A stretch of 7,976 nt of DNA from Methanobacteriota archaeon (GTDB lineage Archaea; Methanobacteriota; Methanobacteria; Methanobacteriales; Methanobacteriaceae): NCBI GenBank assembly GCA_023434825.1, contig JAEYSH010000109.1, positions 1-7,976 of the forward strand. Direction: 5' to 3'. Below, piece after piece: positions 1 to 5,915 of the stretch. Below the pieces are notes generated by a model. It did not search any database. It was not told where the DNA came from and was given only the letters and a program-made list of their open reading frames with translations. The translations under genes and the position numbers were made by a program. Each line of letters starts with the position of its first letter. Within the stretch, counting starts at the first letter, position 1.

Positions 1-1
1 A

Positions 2-361
2 AGTGAACTAGTCCAAAAACTCCACATGATGGAGCTCCCACTTACAGTTAAATCTACATGCTACGGGGCTGTAGTTCATGGTGAAGAAGATGTCGTTAAT
101 GAAGCTATCGAAAAAATAAGGGATTTAGATCCGTGTAATATATTTACAAAGGACAGGGGATTCCCACCAGGAGATCCAAGACGTTGCAGAGCAAAAAGAG
201 GAGCAGCAAGGGAAGGTTTCCATCAACTCGAAAAAGAATTTGAACTCCTTGATAGTGTCAGCAAGGCACTTGCTAATCCGAGGGAAGTTCATGTAGAAAA
301 AGCCTGTAAACTTGATCCAGATGCTCTTAAAAAACTAATAAAGGAATGTGAGAGCAAATAA
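2..361 (+). CDS. mmp6: Methanogenesis marker protein 6 (Mmp6), 5' end outside window
   Basis: The frame is open from base 2 with no stop and gives 119 residues before TAA at 359-361. An ATG pair lies at 26-31, but eight in-frame residues (SELVQKLH) precede it and read like the family's N-terminal region, so the true start is probably upstream of the window. Recognised as Mmp6 from the block around bases 170-238 (GDPRRCRAKRG followed by a GFHQLE segment) and the earlier LPLTVKSTCYGAVVHG segment. It is a small soluble protein with no membrane segment. The family is restricted to methanogens and related MCR-bearing archaea; I know of no biochemical function for it. It is the first visible gene of an operon continuing into DUF2111, mmp5, mmp15, mmp17 and nifB. 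Family assignment is confident; function is unknown. Confidence 0.88.
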   Translation, partial: SELVQKLHMMELPLTVKSTCYGAVVHGEEDVVNEAIEKIRDLDPCNIFTKDRGFPPGDPRRCRAKRGAAREGFHQLEKEFELLDSVSKALANPREVHVEKACKLDPDALKKLIKECESK

Positions 362-400
362 ATCTTATTTAAATGATTATAAATAAAGAGGGTTGATAAA

Positions 401-826
401 ATGCAAATAACTTCTTCTTCAGGAAGTAAAGAGATAGCACCAATTGCACTTGCTATCCATGAACTTGTAAACAACTTGCCAACAACAATGCGCACTAAAG
501 AGTCAAAAGGAGTTAGAATAGAAGATGGTAAAGTCATAGATTATGAATATACTGGCCCTATTCTCGAGAAAGCCCTGGTTGAAGGTAAATCCATTCATGA
601 AATTCCTGAAAATGGTGCATATTCTGGAATTCCAATAGTAGCTGTCCCTATAAAAGAAGGAAATGAAGTTATAGGCGCAATAGGTCTTGTAGATATAACA
701 CAAGGAATATTTAGCGATCTTAAAGAGATAACCAGAAGGCCAGAACCATCAATCCAAACCCACAAAAGGGGGAGTTTTATTAATATTATAAAATCAAAAA
801 ACATTTCTACGGAGGTATTAAATTGA
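401..826 (+). CDS. DUF2111-type methanogen protein, function unknown
   Basis: A 141-residue soluble protein with an ATG start about 9 nt after a GAGG ribosome binding site (388-391). I recognise it as the DUF2111 family of methanogens by recollection of its place between mmp6 and mmp5 and by its sequence. Residues 38-60 and 75-105 alternate short beta strands and turns; GIPIVAVPIKEGNEVIGAIG at 76-95 is the kind of segment seen in GAF, PAS or Cache sensor domains. That fold resemblance is a visual impression only. It contains no cysteine, so it is not an obvious metal or redox protein. Residues 111-141 look like a less ordered, basic tail, and its last codons carry the ribosome binding site of mmp5. 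A sensor or assembly role in MCR activation is conceivable but not shown. Confidence 0.75.
   Translation: MQITSSSGSKEIAPIALAIHELVNNLPTTMRTKESKGVRIEDGKVIDYEYTGPILEKALVEGKSIHEIPENGAYSGIPIVAVPIKEGNEVIGAIGLVDITQGIFSDLKEITRRPEPSIQTHKRGSFINIIKSKNISTEVLN
811..825 (+). promoter_or_regulatory. Ribosome binding site deciding a TTG start for mmp5
   Basis: GGAGGT at 811-816 lies 6 nt before TTG at 823-825. The DUF2111 stop TGA (824-826) overlaps the TTG, giving a TTGA stop/start junction. This supports a non-ATG start and translational coupling of the two genes. Confidence 0.8.
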
Positions 827-1269
827 AAATTGCGATATTTCCTCCAAATTCGTTAATATTGGCAGATTTAGTTGAAAGAAAAGGACATGAAGCACTTTCA
901 TTGCAAAAAGAAATAAGAAAAAAAGTTACAGATCCAGAGATTGACTCTCCACCATTTAATATAACTGAAGAAGAACCCATTAAAGGGCTTAAATATGCTG
1001 CAATTGAAGTTCCATCAGGAGTTAGGGGAAGAATGGCCATATTTGGACCTCTAATTGATGAAGCTGACGCTGCAATTATCATGGAAGAAGCACCCTACGG
1101 ATTTGGTTGTGTGGGATGTGCACGAACAAATGAACTTTCCATGTTTTATTTAAGGAAAAGGAATATTCCAATTTTAGAGCTTCAATATCCAACATCTAAC
1201 GATGAAGCTGTAGAAATGGTAAATACAATTAACACATTCTTAGACGAACTGGAGGAAAAAAATGGTTAA
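823..1269 (+). CDS. mmp5: Methanogenesis marker protein 5 (Mmp5)
   Basis: A 148-residue protein starting at TTG 823, chosen because GGAGGT sits 6 nt upstream and the resulting N-terminus MKIAIFPPNSLILADLVERK begins directly with a strand-helix unit. It is recognised as Mmp5, a methanogen-specific family without known biochemistry. The visible hallmark is a CxxC motif (Cys96, Cys99, in YGFGCVGCARTNE), followed by a helix, a strand (NIPILELQYP, 114-123) and a terminal helix with VNTINTFLDEL (133-143). That C-terminal pattern resembles the end of 2-hydroxyacyl-CoA dehydratase D-component proteins, where cysteines bind iron-sulfur clusters. It also resembles the N-terminal domain of the next gene, mmp15, which it overlaps by 8 nt. 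I infer, without proof, that Mmp5 and Mmp15 act together in ATP-driven electron transfer. Confidence 0.85.
   Translation: MKIAIFPPNSLILADLVERKGHEALSLQKEIRKKVTDPEIDSPPFNITEEEPIKGLKYAAIEVPSGVRGRMAIFGPLIDEADAAIIMEEAPYGFGCVGCARTNELSMFYLRKRNIPILELQYPTSNDEAVEMVNTINTFLDELEEKNG
1251..1264 (+). promoter_or_regulatory. Ribosome binding site of mmp15 inside mmp5
   Basis: GGAGG at 1251-1255, six bases before ATG at 1262, lies within the last codons of mmp5. It fixes the mmp15 start and the 8-nt overlap between the two genes. Confidence 0.75.
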
Positions 1270-2491
1270 AATAGCCCAATTATCCTGCGGAACCGAATAC
1301 AGTGGTGTTCAAAAGGAAATTGAAAAAGCCGCTGAAACATTTGGCGCTGAAATAACTATTCCAGAAGCAGATCTGGATTATATTGACGAAGCTTATAAAA
1401 AATTTGGTTTTAACGCTGCAAGCTCAAGCATACGCCTTATGATAGCACGAGCAATGTCTTTAGCTGAAGGAAAAGCTGAAGCAGATGCTGTTTTTATTGC
1501 TTCATGTTTTAGATGTGCAGAAGGAGCACTGGTAAGAAATGAAATCAGACGGTTTATCCAGCAAAACACAGATTTACCTGTTGTAACTTATTCATTTACT
1601 GAAAGAACAAAAGCAGATGAGTTATTCATAAGAATGGAAGCTTTATCTACTATTGTAGAAAGAAAGAGTTTACTTGCCCGTGAAAAACAGGAAGGCCTTA
1701 CTCTTGGAGTAGATTCCGGTTCAACAACTACTAAAGTCGTTTTAATGGAAAATGATAAAATTATTGGAACTGGATGGGTTCCTACAACCGATGTTATTGG
1801 ATCTGCCCAAGAAGGGATGGATCTTGCGTTTGCGGATACAGGATATAAATTAGATGACATTGACGGGATGGGAGTAACTGGTTATGGAAGAATGACCATA
1901 GGAAAACATTTTGATGCTGCTTTAACTCAAGAAGAACTAAGTGTAAATTCAAAAGGTGCTGTTTACTTAGCAGGCCGTCAAAAAGGCGAAGCAACCGTTC
2001 TTGATATTGGTGGAATGGATAACAAAGTCATTACAGTTAACGATGGTATTCCAGACAACTTTACCATGGGCGGTATTTGTGCAGGAGCATCTGGTAGATT
2101 CTTAGAAATAACCTCCAGAAGGCTTGGTGTAGATATTGGTGATCTTGGAGCCATGGCAATGAAAGGAAACTTCAAAAAAGCATTATTAAACAGTTACTGT
2201 ATTGTATTTGGTATTCAAGACCTAGTTACATCACTTGCTGCTGGAAATACTAAGGAAGATGTAGCTGCCGCTGCATGTTATTCTGTAGCAGAACAAGTTT
2301 ATGAACAGCAACTTCAAGAAATTGACGTACGAGAGCCTCTAATACAAGTAGGTGGAACTTCACTTATAGAGGGACTTGTAGAAGCAGTAAGTACTGTATT
2401 AGGTGGTATTGAAGTTATCGTTCCTGAAAATTCACAGCATATAGGCGCTGTTGGAGCTGCCCTTTTAGTATCTGGTCTTGGAAAAAAGTGA
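1262..2491 (+). CDS. mmp15: Methanogenesis marker protein 15 (Mmp15), BadF/BcrA-type activator ATPase
   Basis: A 409-residue protein with two parts. Residues 1-135 form an N-terminal domain with Cys9 and a CxxC (Cys82, Cys85), then a strand (LPVVTY) and a helix containing RMEALSTIV, as at the end of dehydratase D components. Residues 146-409 are an ASKHA ATPase of the BadF/BadG/BcrA/BcrD family: phosphate-1 motif LGVDSGSTTTK (148-158), phosphate-2 motif DIGGMDNKV (248-256), and adenosine-side motif GGTSLIEGL (364-372). In the family, two cysteines per subunit hold a [4Fe-4S] cluster between the monomers; both have counterparts here, Cys273 (ICAGASGRFLE) and Cys313 (SYCIVFG). Such activators use ATP hydrolysis to push an electron to very low potential. 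The partner of Mmp15 is unknown; MCR activation or F430-related chemistry is plausible from its neighbours mmp17 and nifB. Confidence 0.9.
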   Translation: MVKIAQLSCGTEYSGVQKEIEKAAETFGAEITIPEADLDYIDEAYKKFGFNAASSSIRLMIARAMSLAEGKAEADAVFIASCFRCAEGALVRNEIRRFIQQNTDLPVVTYSFTERTKADELFIRMEALSTIVERKSLLAREKQEGLTLGVDSGSTTTKVVLMENDKIIGTGWVPTTDVIGSAQEGMDLAFADTGYKLDDIDGMGVTGYGRMTIGKHFDAALTQEELSVNSKGAVYLAGRQKGEATVLDIGGMDNKVITVNDGIPDNFTMGGICAGASGRFLEITSRRLGVDIGDLGAMAMKGNFKKALLNSYCIVFGIQDLVTSLAAGNTKEDVAAAACYSVAEQVYEQQLQEIDVREPLIQVGGTSLIEGLVEAVSTVLGGIEVIVPENSQHIGAVGAALLVSGLGKK

Positions 2492-2505
2492 ATTTGGAGA
2501 TTTAA

Positions 2506-3057
2506 ATGTTAGTTGAATGTTATGATCCACAGGGTGCAGAAGTCTATGAGATGATCATAAGACAAATAATGCAAGATGTACAGATTTCAAGGTCAATAAA
2601 AGATATGAAAGTCTATGTAGACCCTCGAGAACCAGTATTTATTATTATAATTAAATTTGAAAAAGCTGCATCTCCAATTACCATTGACGACTTTACAGAA
2701 TACAAATATGATAAGGCTGAAAATGCAACATATATACGAGTTAAAGATGAAACTTATCTTCCAGAACTATTGCAAAAATTATGGGAAATAGAAGGTAGAG
2801 AAAAAATACAACAGCCAAGTAGATTTGAAATTATTATCAATGACCCTCAAATTGAACTTAAAGGCATAGCTATCCACGATCCAAAGGAAGATTTGCAAAA
2901 GAAACTGTATGATGCAATATTTAGAATAATTCCCGAAGGTTTTAAAGTAGTTAGACACTACTCAAAAGGGAATATTATCGCACTGGTATGCTCTGATGAA
3001 ATAATTAAAGATGAATGGATTAAAAAGCAGGATGAAATGATTAAAGAGTTAAAATAA
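2506..3057 (+). CDS. mmp17: Methanogenesis marker protein 17 (Mmp17), MCR activation complex subunit
   Basis: A 183-residue soluble protein starting at ATG 2506, with GGAGA at 2496-2500 and 14 nt after the mmp15 stop. It is recognised as Mmp17 from its N-terminus (MLVECYDPQGAEVYEMIIRQ) and overall length. Established knowledge: in Methanococcus maripaludis Mmp17 copurifies with McrC, Mmp7, Mmp3 and component A2 in the ATP-dependent complex that reduces the nickel of F430 in methyl-coenzyme M reductase, and that complex holds large iron-sulfur clusters. Two similar-looking halves, each with alternating strands and helices, can be seen (about 1-100 and 105-183). Only two cysteines are present (Cys5, Cys162), so any cluster ligands must be few or shared with a partner. 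McrC, Mmp7, Mmp3 and A2 are not encoded in this window. Confidence 0.87.
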   Translation: MLVECYDPQGAEVYEMIIRQIMQDVQISRSIKDMKVYVDPREPVFIIIIKFEKAASPITIDDFTEYKYDKAENATYIRVKDETYLPELLQKLWEIEGREKIQQPSRFEIIINDPQIELKGIAIHDPKEDLQKKLYDAIFRIIPEGFKVVRHYSKGNIIALVCSDEIIKDEWIKKQDEMIKELK

Positions 3058-3074
3058 GGATTTAATCATCACTT

Positions 3075-3090
3075 GGAGGAAAATATTATG
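3075..3090 (+). promoter_or_regulatory. Ribosome binding site deciding the nifB start
   Basis: GGAGG at 3075-3079 lies 8 nt before ATG 3088. An in-frame TTG at 3073 would place the start codon on top of this site, so the ATG is the better start. Confidence 0.8.
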
Positions 3091-3945
3091 AAAGAAAGCA
3101 AATTTGCACATATGACCAAGGTACACCCTTGTTTTAATGAAAAAATGCACGATAAAGTTGGAAGAATACACGTTCCAATAGCCCCTAAATGTAATATTCA
3201 ATGTAATTTCTGTACAAGAGATATTAACAAATGTGAAGTCCGTCCTGGCGTTACATCAAAAGTAATGAACGTTGAAGATGCAATAGAGCACGTTAGAAAA
3301 GTAACTGGTGAAATGCCAATTTCAGTAGTTGGTGTTGCTGGTCCCGGAGATGCGCTTTTTAACGATGCAACATTTGAGTTCTTTAAAAGAGTTGACGAAG
3401 AATTCCCTGACTTAATAAAATGTATGAGTACAAACGGGCTTCTTTTACCAGAAAAAGCAGATTTACTTGCAGAATTAAAGATCAATACCATTACAGTAAC
3501 TGTAAACGCTATTGACCCTGAAATAGGAAAAGAAATCTATTCTGGTGTTTTCTATGATGGTAAATTATATCAGGGAAAAGAAGCATTTGAAATTCTCTCA
3601 AAAAATCAGCTTGAAGGAATTAAGATGATATCTGAAAGAGGCATTGTTGTTAAAGTAAATGCCGTTTTAATTCCAGGAATTAACGATAAACACATTATAG
3701 ACATAGCCAAAGCAGTGAAAGAACAGGGAGCATCATTAATGAACGTTCTTCCACTAATACCACTTAACAAGTTTAAAGACATACCAAAACCGGGATGTAA
3801 CGAAATCAGCCAGGTTCGAGATCAGGTTGAGGAAATAATTCCAGTATTTAGAGCATGTACTCAATGTAGGGCTGATGCTTACGGTATTCCTGGAAAACAT
3901 GGTGAAGATAAACACTTAGATATGACTCCTGCAAGTCATTACTAA
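3088..3945 (+). CDS. nifB: NifB-type radical SAM protein, short form
   Basis: A 285-residue protein in the same frame as a weaker TTG at 3073; ATG 3088 is chosen from its ribosome binding site. NifB fuses two [4Fe-4S] clusters and inserts a carbide and a sulfide to make the [8Fe-9S-C] cluster. Visible motifs: HPCF (13-16), radical SAM CNIQCNFC (Cys35, Cys39, Cys42), Cys49 and RPGVTS (52-57), AGPGDAL (84-90), Cys112 in KCMSTNGLLLP, and a C-terminal CTQC pair (Cys257, Cys260) that in the family binds a substrate cluster. It lacks the C-terminal NifX-like domain of many bacterial NifB proteins, as is usual in methanogens. It differs from the bacterial CNRKYDC...NESRPG stretch. No nitrogenase gene is in the window; position behind mmp17 suggests service to MCR activation. 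It is the last gene of the operon. Confidence 0.92.
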   Translation: MKESKFAHMTKVHPCFNEKMHDKVGRIHVPIAPKCNIQCNFCTRDINKCEVRPGVTSKVMNVEDAIEHVRKVTGEMPISVVGVAGPGDALFNDATFEFFKRVDEEFPDLIKCMSTNGLLLPEKADLLAELKINTITVTVNAIDPEIGKEIYSGVFYDGKLYQGKEAFEILSKNQLEGIKMISERGIVVKVNAVLIPGINDKHIIDIAKAVKEQGASLMNVLPLIPLNKFKDIPKPGCNEISQVRDQVEEIIPVFRACTQCRADAYGIPGKHGEDKHLDMTPASHY

Positions 3946-3969
3946 TTTATTTTTATTTTTTTTAATTTT
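3946..3969 (+). terminator. Poly-T transcription terminator after nifB
   Basis: Directly after the nifB stop come TTT, TTTTT, an eight-T run (3956-3963) and TTTT separated by single or double A. Archaeal RNA polymerase terminates at such T-rich tracts without a hairpin. It marks the probable end of the mmp operon. Confidence 0.6.
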
Positions 3970-3985
3970 AAAAGTATATTAAGGT
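3961..3985 (+). promoter_or_regulatory. Possible promoter of mtnA
   Basis: The AT-rich stretch TTTAATTTTAAAAGTATATT just before mtnA contains TATA-like options. TATATT at 3975-3980 is only 12 nt from ATG 3993, which would put transcription start inside the gene or make it leaderless. TTTAATTTTAAAA (3961-3973) would allow a very short leader. Only a weak ribosome binding site (GGT, 3983-3985) is visible. The exact box cannot be decided by eye. Confidence 0.35.
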
Positions 3986-3992
3986 AATTAAC

Positions 3993-4922
3993 ATGAAGAC
4001 AATGTACTGGAAGGACAATCACCTATTTTTATTAGATCAAACCAAACTACCTGATGAAATCACTTATTTTGAATGTAAGAATTATAAAGACGTGATTCAC
4101 GGAATAAAAACAATGAAAGTACGTGGCGCTCCGGCAATAGGAGTTGCAGCAGCTTTTGGAATGGCTCTTGCAGATCTTGAAGGTGTTGATATCCAAAAAG
4201 CTGGAGAAGAAATTAAAGCAGCACGACCTACAGCTGTAAATCTTTTTTGGGCTGTTGATAGGGTGTTAAAATCAGATAATGCACTTGAAGAAGCATTAAA
4301 GATGTTTGATGAAGACATTGAAACCAATAAAGCCATTGGAAAATATGGGGCCACTGTTATAGATGATGGAGATACTATCTTAACTCATTGTAATGCTGGT
4401 GCTTTGGCTTGTGTTGATTATGGAACTGCTTTGGGCGTTATTAGAGCTGCAAATGAAGAAGGAAAAAAAATTAAGGTCATATGTGATGAAACAAGACCAT
4501 TTTGTCAGGGAGCTAAGCTCAGTGTCTTTGAAATGCAACAGGAAAATATTCCAGTTAAATTAATTGTAGATAATGCAGCAGCAAGGATGATGCAGATAGG
4601 AAAAGTAAATAAAGTCGTTGTTGGTGCAGATAGGGTTGCAAAAGGTGGAATAGCTAATAAAATTGGTACATTGATGGTTGCACTTGCTGCAAAGAGATTT
4701 GGGATCCCATTTTATGTAGCAGCACCAAAAAGTACATTTGATTTTGAAAATTCAATATTTGACATAGAAATTGAAGAAAGAGATCCAAATGAAGTGCTTT
4801 ATTTTGGAGAGTGTCGTGTTGCGCCTGAAGGAACAGAAGTAGAGAATCCTTCATTTGATGTAGTTCCAAGTGACCTTATTACAGGGATAATTACTGAAGA
4901 AGGGATTTTAGACCCCTTTTAA
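3993..4922 (+). CDS. mtnA: Methylthioribose-1-phosphate isomerase (MtnA family)
   Basis: A 309-residue cytosolic enzyme of the eIF2B-alpha/MtnA fold that isomerises 5-methylthioribose 1-phosphate to the ribulose form. Motifs: DQTKLP (15-20), the substrate phosphate loop VRGAPAIG (43-50), THCNAGALA (131-139) with the catalytic cysteine Cys133, and GADRVA (211-216) with the catalytic Asp213, followed by ANKIGT (221-226). Many bacterial members are near 350 residues; this one is somewhat short but has all the catalytic blocks. Work on methanogen homologues indicates that they also accept 5-deoxyribose 1-phosphate, derived from the 5'-deoxyadenosine that radical SAM enzymes release. Start at ATG 3993; an in-frame ATG at 4002 is an alternative. 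Ribose-1,5-bisphosphate isomerase is a related possibility, but the N-terminal DQTKLP and RGAPAIG blocks favour MtnA. It is probably transcribed apart from nifB. Confidence 0.87.
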   Translation: MKTMYWKDNHLFLLDQTKLPDEITYFECKNYKDVIHGIKTMKVRGAPAIGVAAAFGMALADLEGVDIQKAGEEIKAARPTAVNLFWAVDRVLKSDNALEEALKMFDEDIETNKAIGKYGATVIDDGDTILTHCNAGALACVDYGTALGVIRAANEEGKKIKVICDETRPFCQGAKLSVFEMQQENIPVKLIVDNAAARMMQIGKVNKVVVGADRVAKGGIANKIGTLMVALAAKRFGIPFYVAAPKSTFDFENSIFDIEIEERDPNEVLYFGECRVAPEGTEVENPSFDVVPSDLITGIITEEGILDPF

Positions 4923-4932
4923 TTTTATTTTT
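4917..4932 (+). terminator. T-rich terminator at the end of mtnA
   Basis: TTTT, TTTT and TTTTT runs separated by A bases overlap the mtnA stop and run into the tail of the convergent gene. Only 2 nt separate the two stop codons, so mtnA transcripts must end inside the opposing gene. Confidence 0.4.
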
Positions 4933-5386
4933 CTGATATTTCCTTGAGTTTTTTTAGAGCTTTTAGCCACATGTCCTGAAATGTCTTCTTATAATCATCT
5001 TCCACTTTCATATCCGATAATAAATCCACCTGCACCTCAGTTTTACCACCTATATCTTTAAAAGTGTAATTTTCAAGCGAACCCGACCATTGCTTAGCCT
5101 CTTTGCTAGAAGTATCTTCTTTACCATCATGGACGATTCCTTTATTTTCAATAGATACAAACTCATAAAGCTTATTTTCTTTTATTCTGCTCACCATGCC
5201 TGACATCTTTCCATTTTCATCAGGAGAAAGGAAAAATATTTTGCTCCCCTCACTCCAGTCCCCAACGTAATGTGAACCGGGCATGAATACATCTGTCCAT
5301 TGCCGATAAGTATCCTGATCGAGCATTGTTTTCCAAACCTTTTCTTTTGGCGCATTTATAATAATTGAAAAATTCATTTCTTCCAT
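4925..5386 (-). CDS. AHSA1/SRPBCC-domain protein 2
   Basis: A 153-residue soluble protein with ATG at 5386. A GAGGGG ribosome binding site (5392-5397) lies 5 nt upstream; an in-frame ATG three codons later is less well placed. The N-terminal pattern, a beta strand then APKEKVWKTMLDQDTYRQW (12-30), is the classic opening of the START-like SRPBCC fold, here of the AHSA1/polyketide-cyclase type. A central run of strands follows (including KIFFLSPDENGKMSG) and a long C-terminal helix with MWLKALKKLKEI. The fold makes a deep hydrophobic pocket; ligands vary widely and cannot be predicted here. It lies 24 nt downstream of another SRPBCC gene and is last in the aac operon. It ends 2 nt from the mtnA stop. 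Fold confident, function unknown. Confidence 0.8.
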   Translation of the reverse strand: MEEMNFSIIINAPKEKVWKTMLDQDTYRQWTDVFMPGSHYVGDWSEGSKIFFLSPDENGKMSGMVSRIKENKLYEFVSIENKGIVHDGKEDTSSKEAKQWSGSLENYTFKDIGGKTEVQVDLLSDMKVEDDYKKTFQDMWLKALKKLKEISEK

Positions 5387-5410
5387 ATTTTCCCCTCATT
5401 TAATCCGATT

Positions 5411-5896
5411 TTATCTTTTCGTCAGAAGTTCGGCGAGTTTATCTAATGACTCATTCCAGCCCTGCTTCATATCATTCAAATCTGTTTCACTGAGATTTTC
5501 GACGTCAGAATGTTTCAAAATGAGCTTTGTTTTATTTCCCCTTTCTTCAAAGGTCACATTGATTTGCATTTCCATTGGAAATCCTGATTCCATTCCATAA
5601 TATGTCGCTGAAACTTTATTTCCATCTTTATCTGCAAAGGAATCTGTCATTACCAACTGTTCAGGTTCGACTATCTCGCGATAAACACCTTTGCTGCAGA
5701 AATCCTGTCCTTCAGTTGACCTCATGCAGTTGAAATATTCACTGCCCTCTCGTAAATCTATCTTAGCAACAGGTGTTGTAAATTCTCTAGGCCCCCACCA
5801 TTGCTTAAACATGTCAGGATCAGTCCATGCTTTCCATAAAACTTCACGCGGTACATTGAATTCACGTGTAATGTTTAATTCTTTTTTATCTGCCAT
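5411..5896 (-). CDS. AHSA1/SRPBCC-domain protein 1
   Basis: A 161-residue protein starting at ATG 5896, chosen because AAGGAG (5905-5910) lies 8 nt upstream and the N-terminus (MADKKELNITREFNVPREVL) then matches the usual family start. The segment WKAWTDPDMFKQWWGP (21-36) is typical of the CalC/Aha1-like SRPBCC group (AHSA1, named after the C-terminal domain of the Hsp90 ATPase activator). The C-terminal helix (MKQGWNESLDKLAELL) closes the fold. Prokaryotic members are small ligand-binding proteins, often of unknown substrate; similarity to Aha1 does not imply an Hsp90 role. It lies 19 nt after the aac(3) stop, so cotranscription is likely. The frame stays open upstream into aac(3), and a second well-spaced start exists at ATG 5953 (180-residue form with a basic extension). 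Distantly related to the next gene, possibly by old duplication. Confidence 0.82.
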   Translation of the reverse strand: MADKKELNITREFNVPREVLWKAWTDPDMFKQWWGPREFTTPVAKIDLREGSEYFNCMRSTEGQDFCSKGVYREIVEPEQLVMTDSFADKDGNKVSATYYGMESGFPMEMQINVTFEERGNKTKLILKHSDVENLSETDLNDMKQGWNESLDKLAELLTKR

Positions 5897-5904
5897 TATT
5901 TCAA

Positions 5905-5910
5905 CTCCTT
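5905..5910 (-). promoter_or_regulatory. Ribosome binding site of AHSA1 gene 1
   Basis: AAGGAG on the - strand, 8 nt before ATG 5896, in the 19-nt gap after aac(3). It supports 5896 as the main start. Confidence 0.7.
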
Positions 5911-5915
5911 TCTTT

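Noticed and set aside
807..1082. A 91-codon open frame on the - strand inside mmp5
   Set aside because: It is a shadow of mmp5, whose family identity, ribosome binding site and operon position are clear.
3088..3945. NifB as evidence of nitrogen fixation
   Set aside because: No nifH, nifD, nifK, nifE or nifN is present, and the gene is in an MCR-related operon. Nitrogen fixation cannot be inferred from this window.
5411..5896. A chaperone (Hsp90) cofactor role for the AHSA1 proteins
   Set aside because: The name is inherited from a eukaryotic Hsp90 activator domain. Prokaryotic members are general ligand-binding SRPBCC proteins and no Hsp90 gene is nearby.
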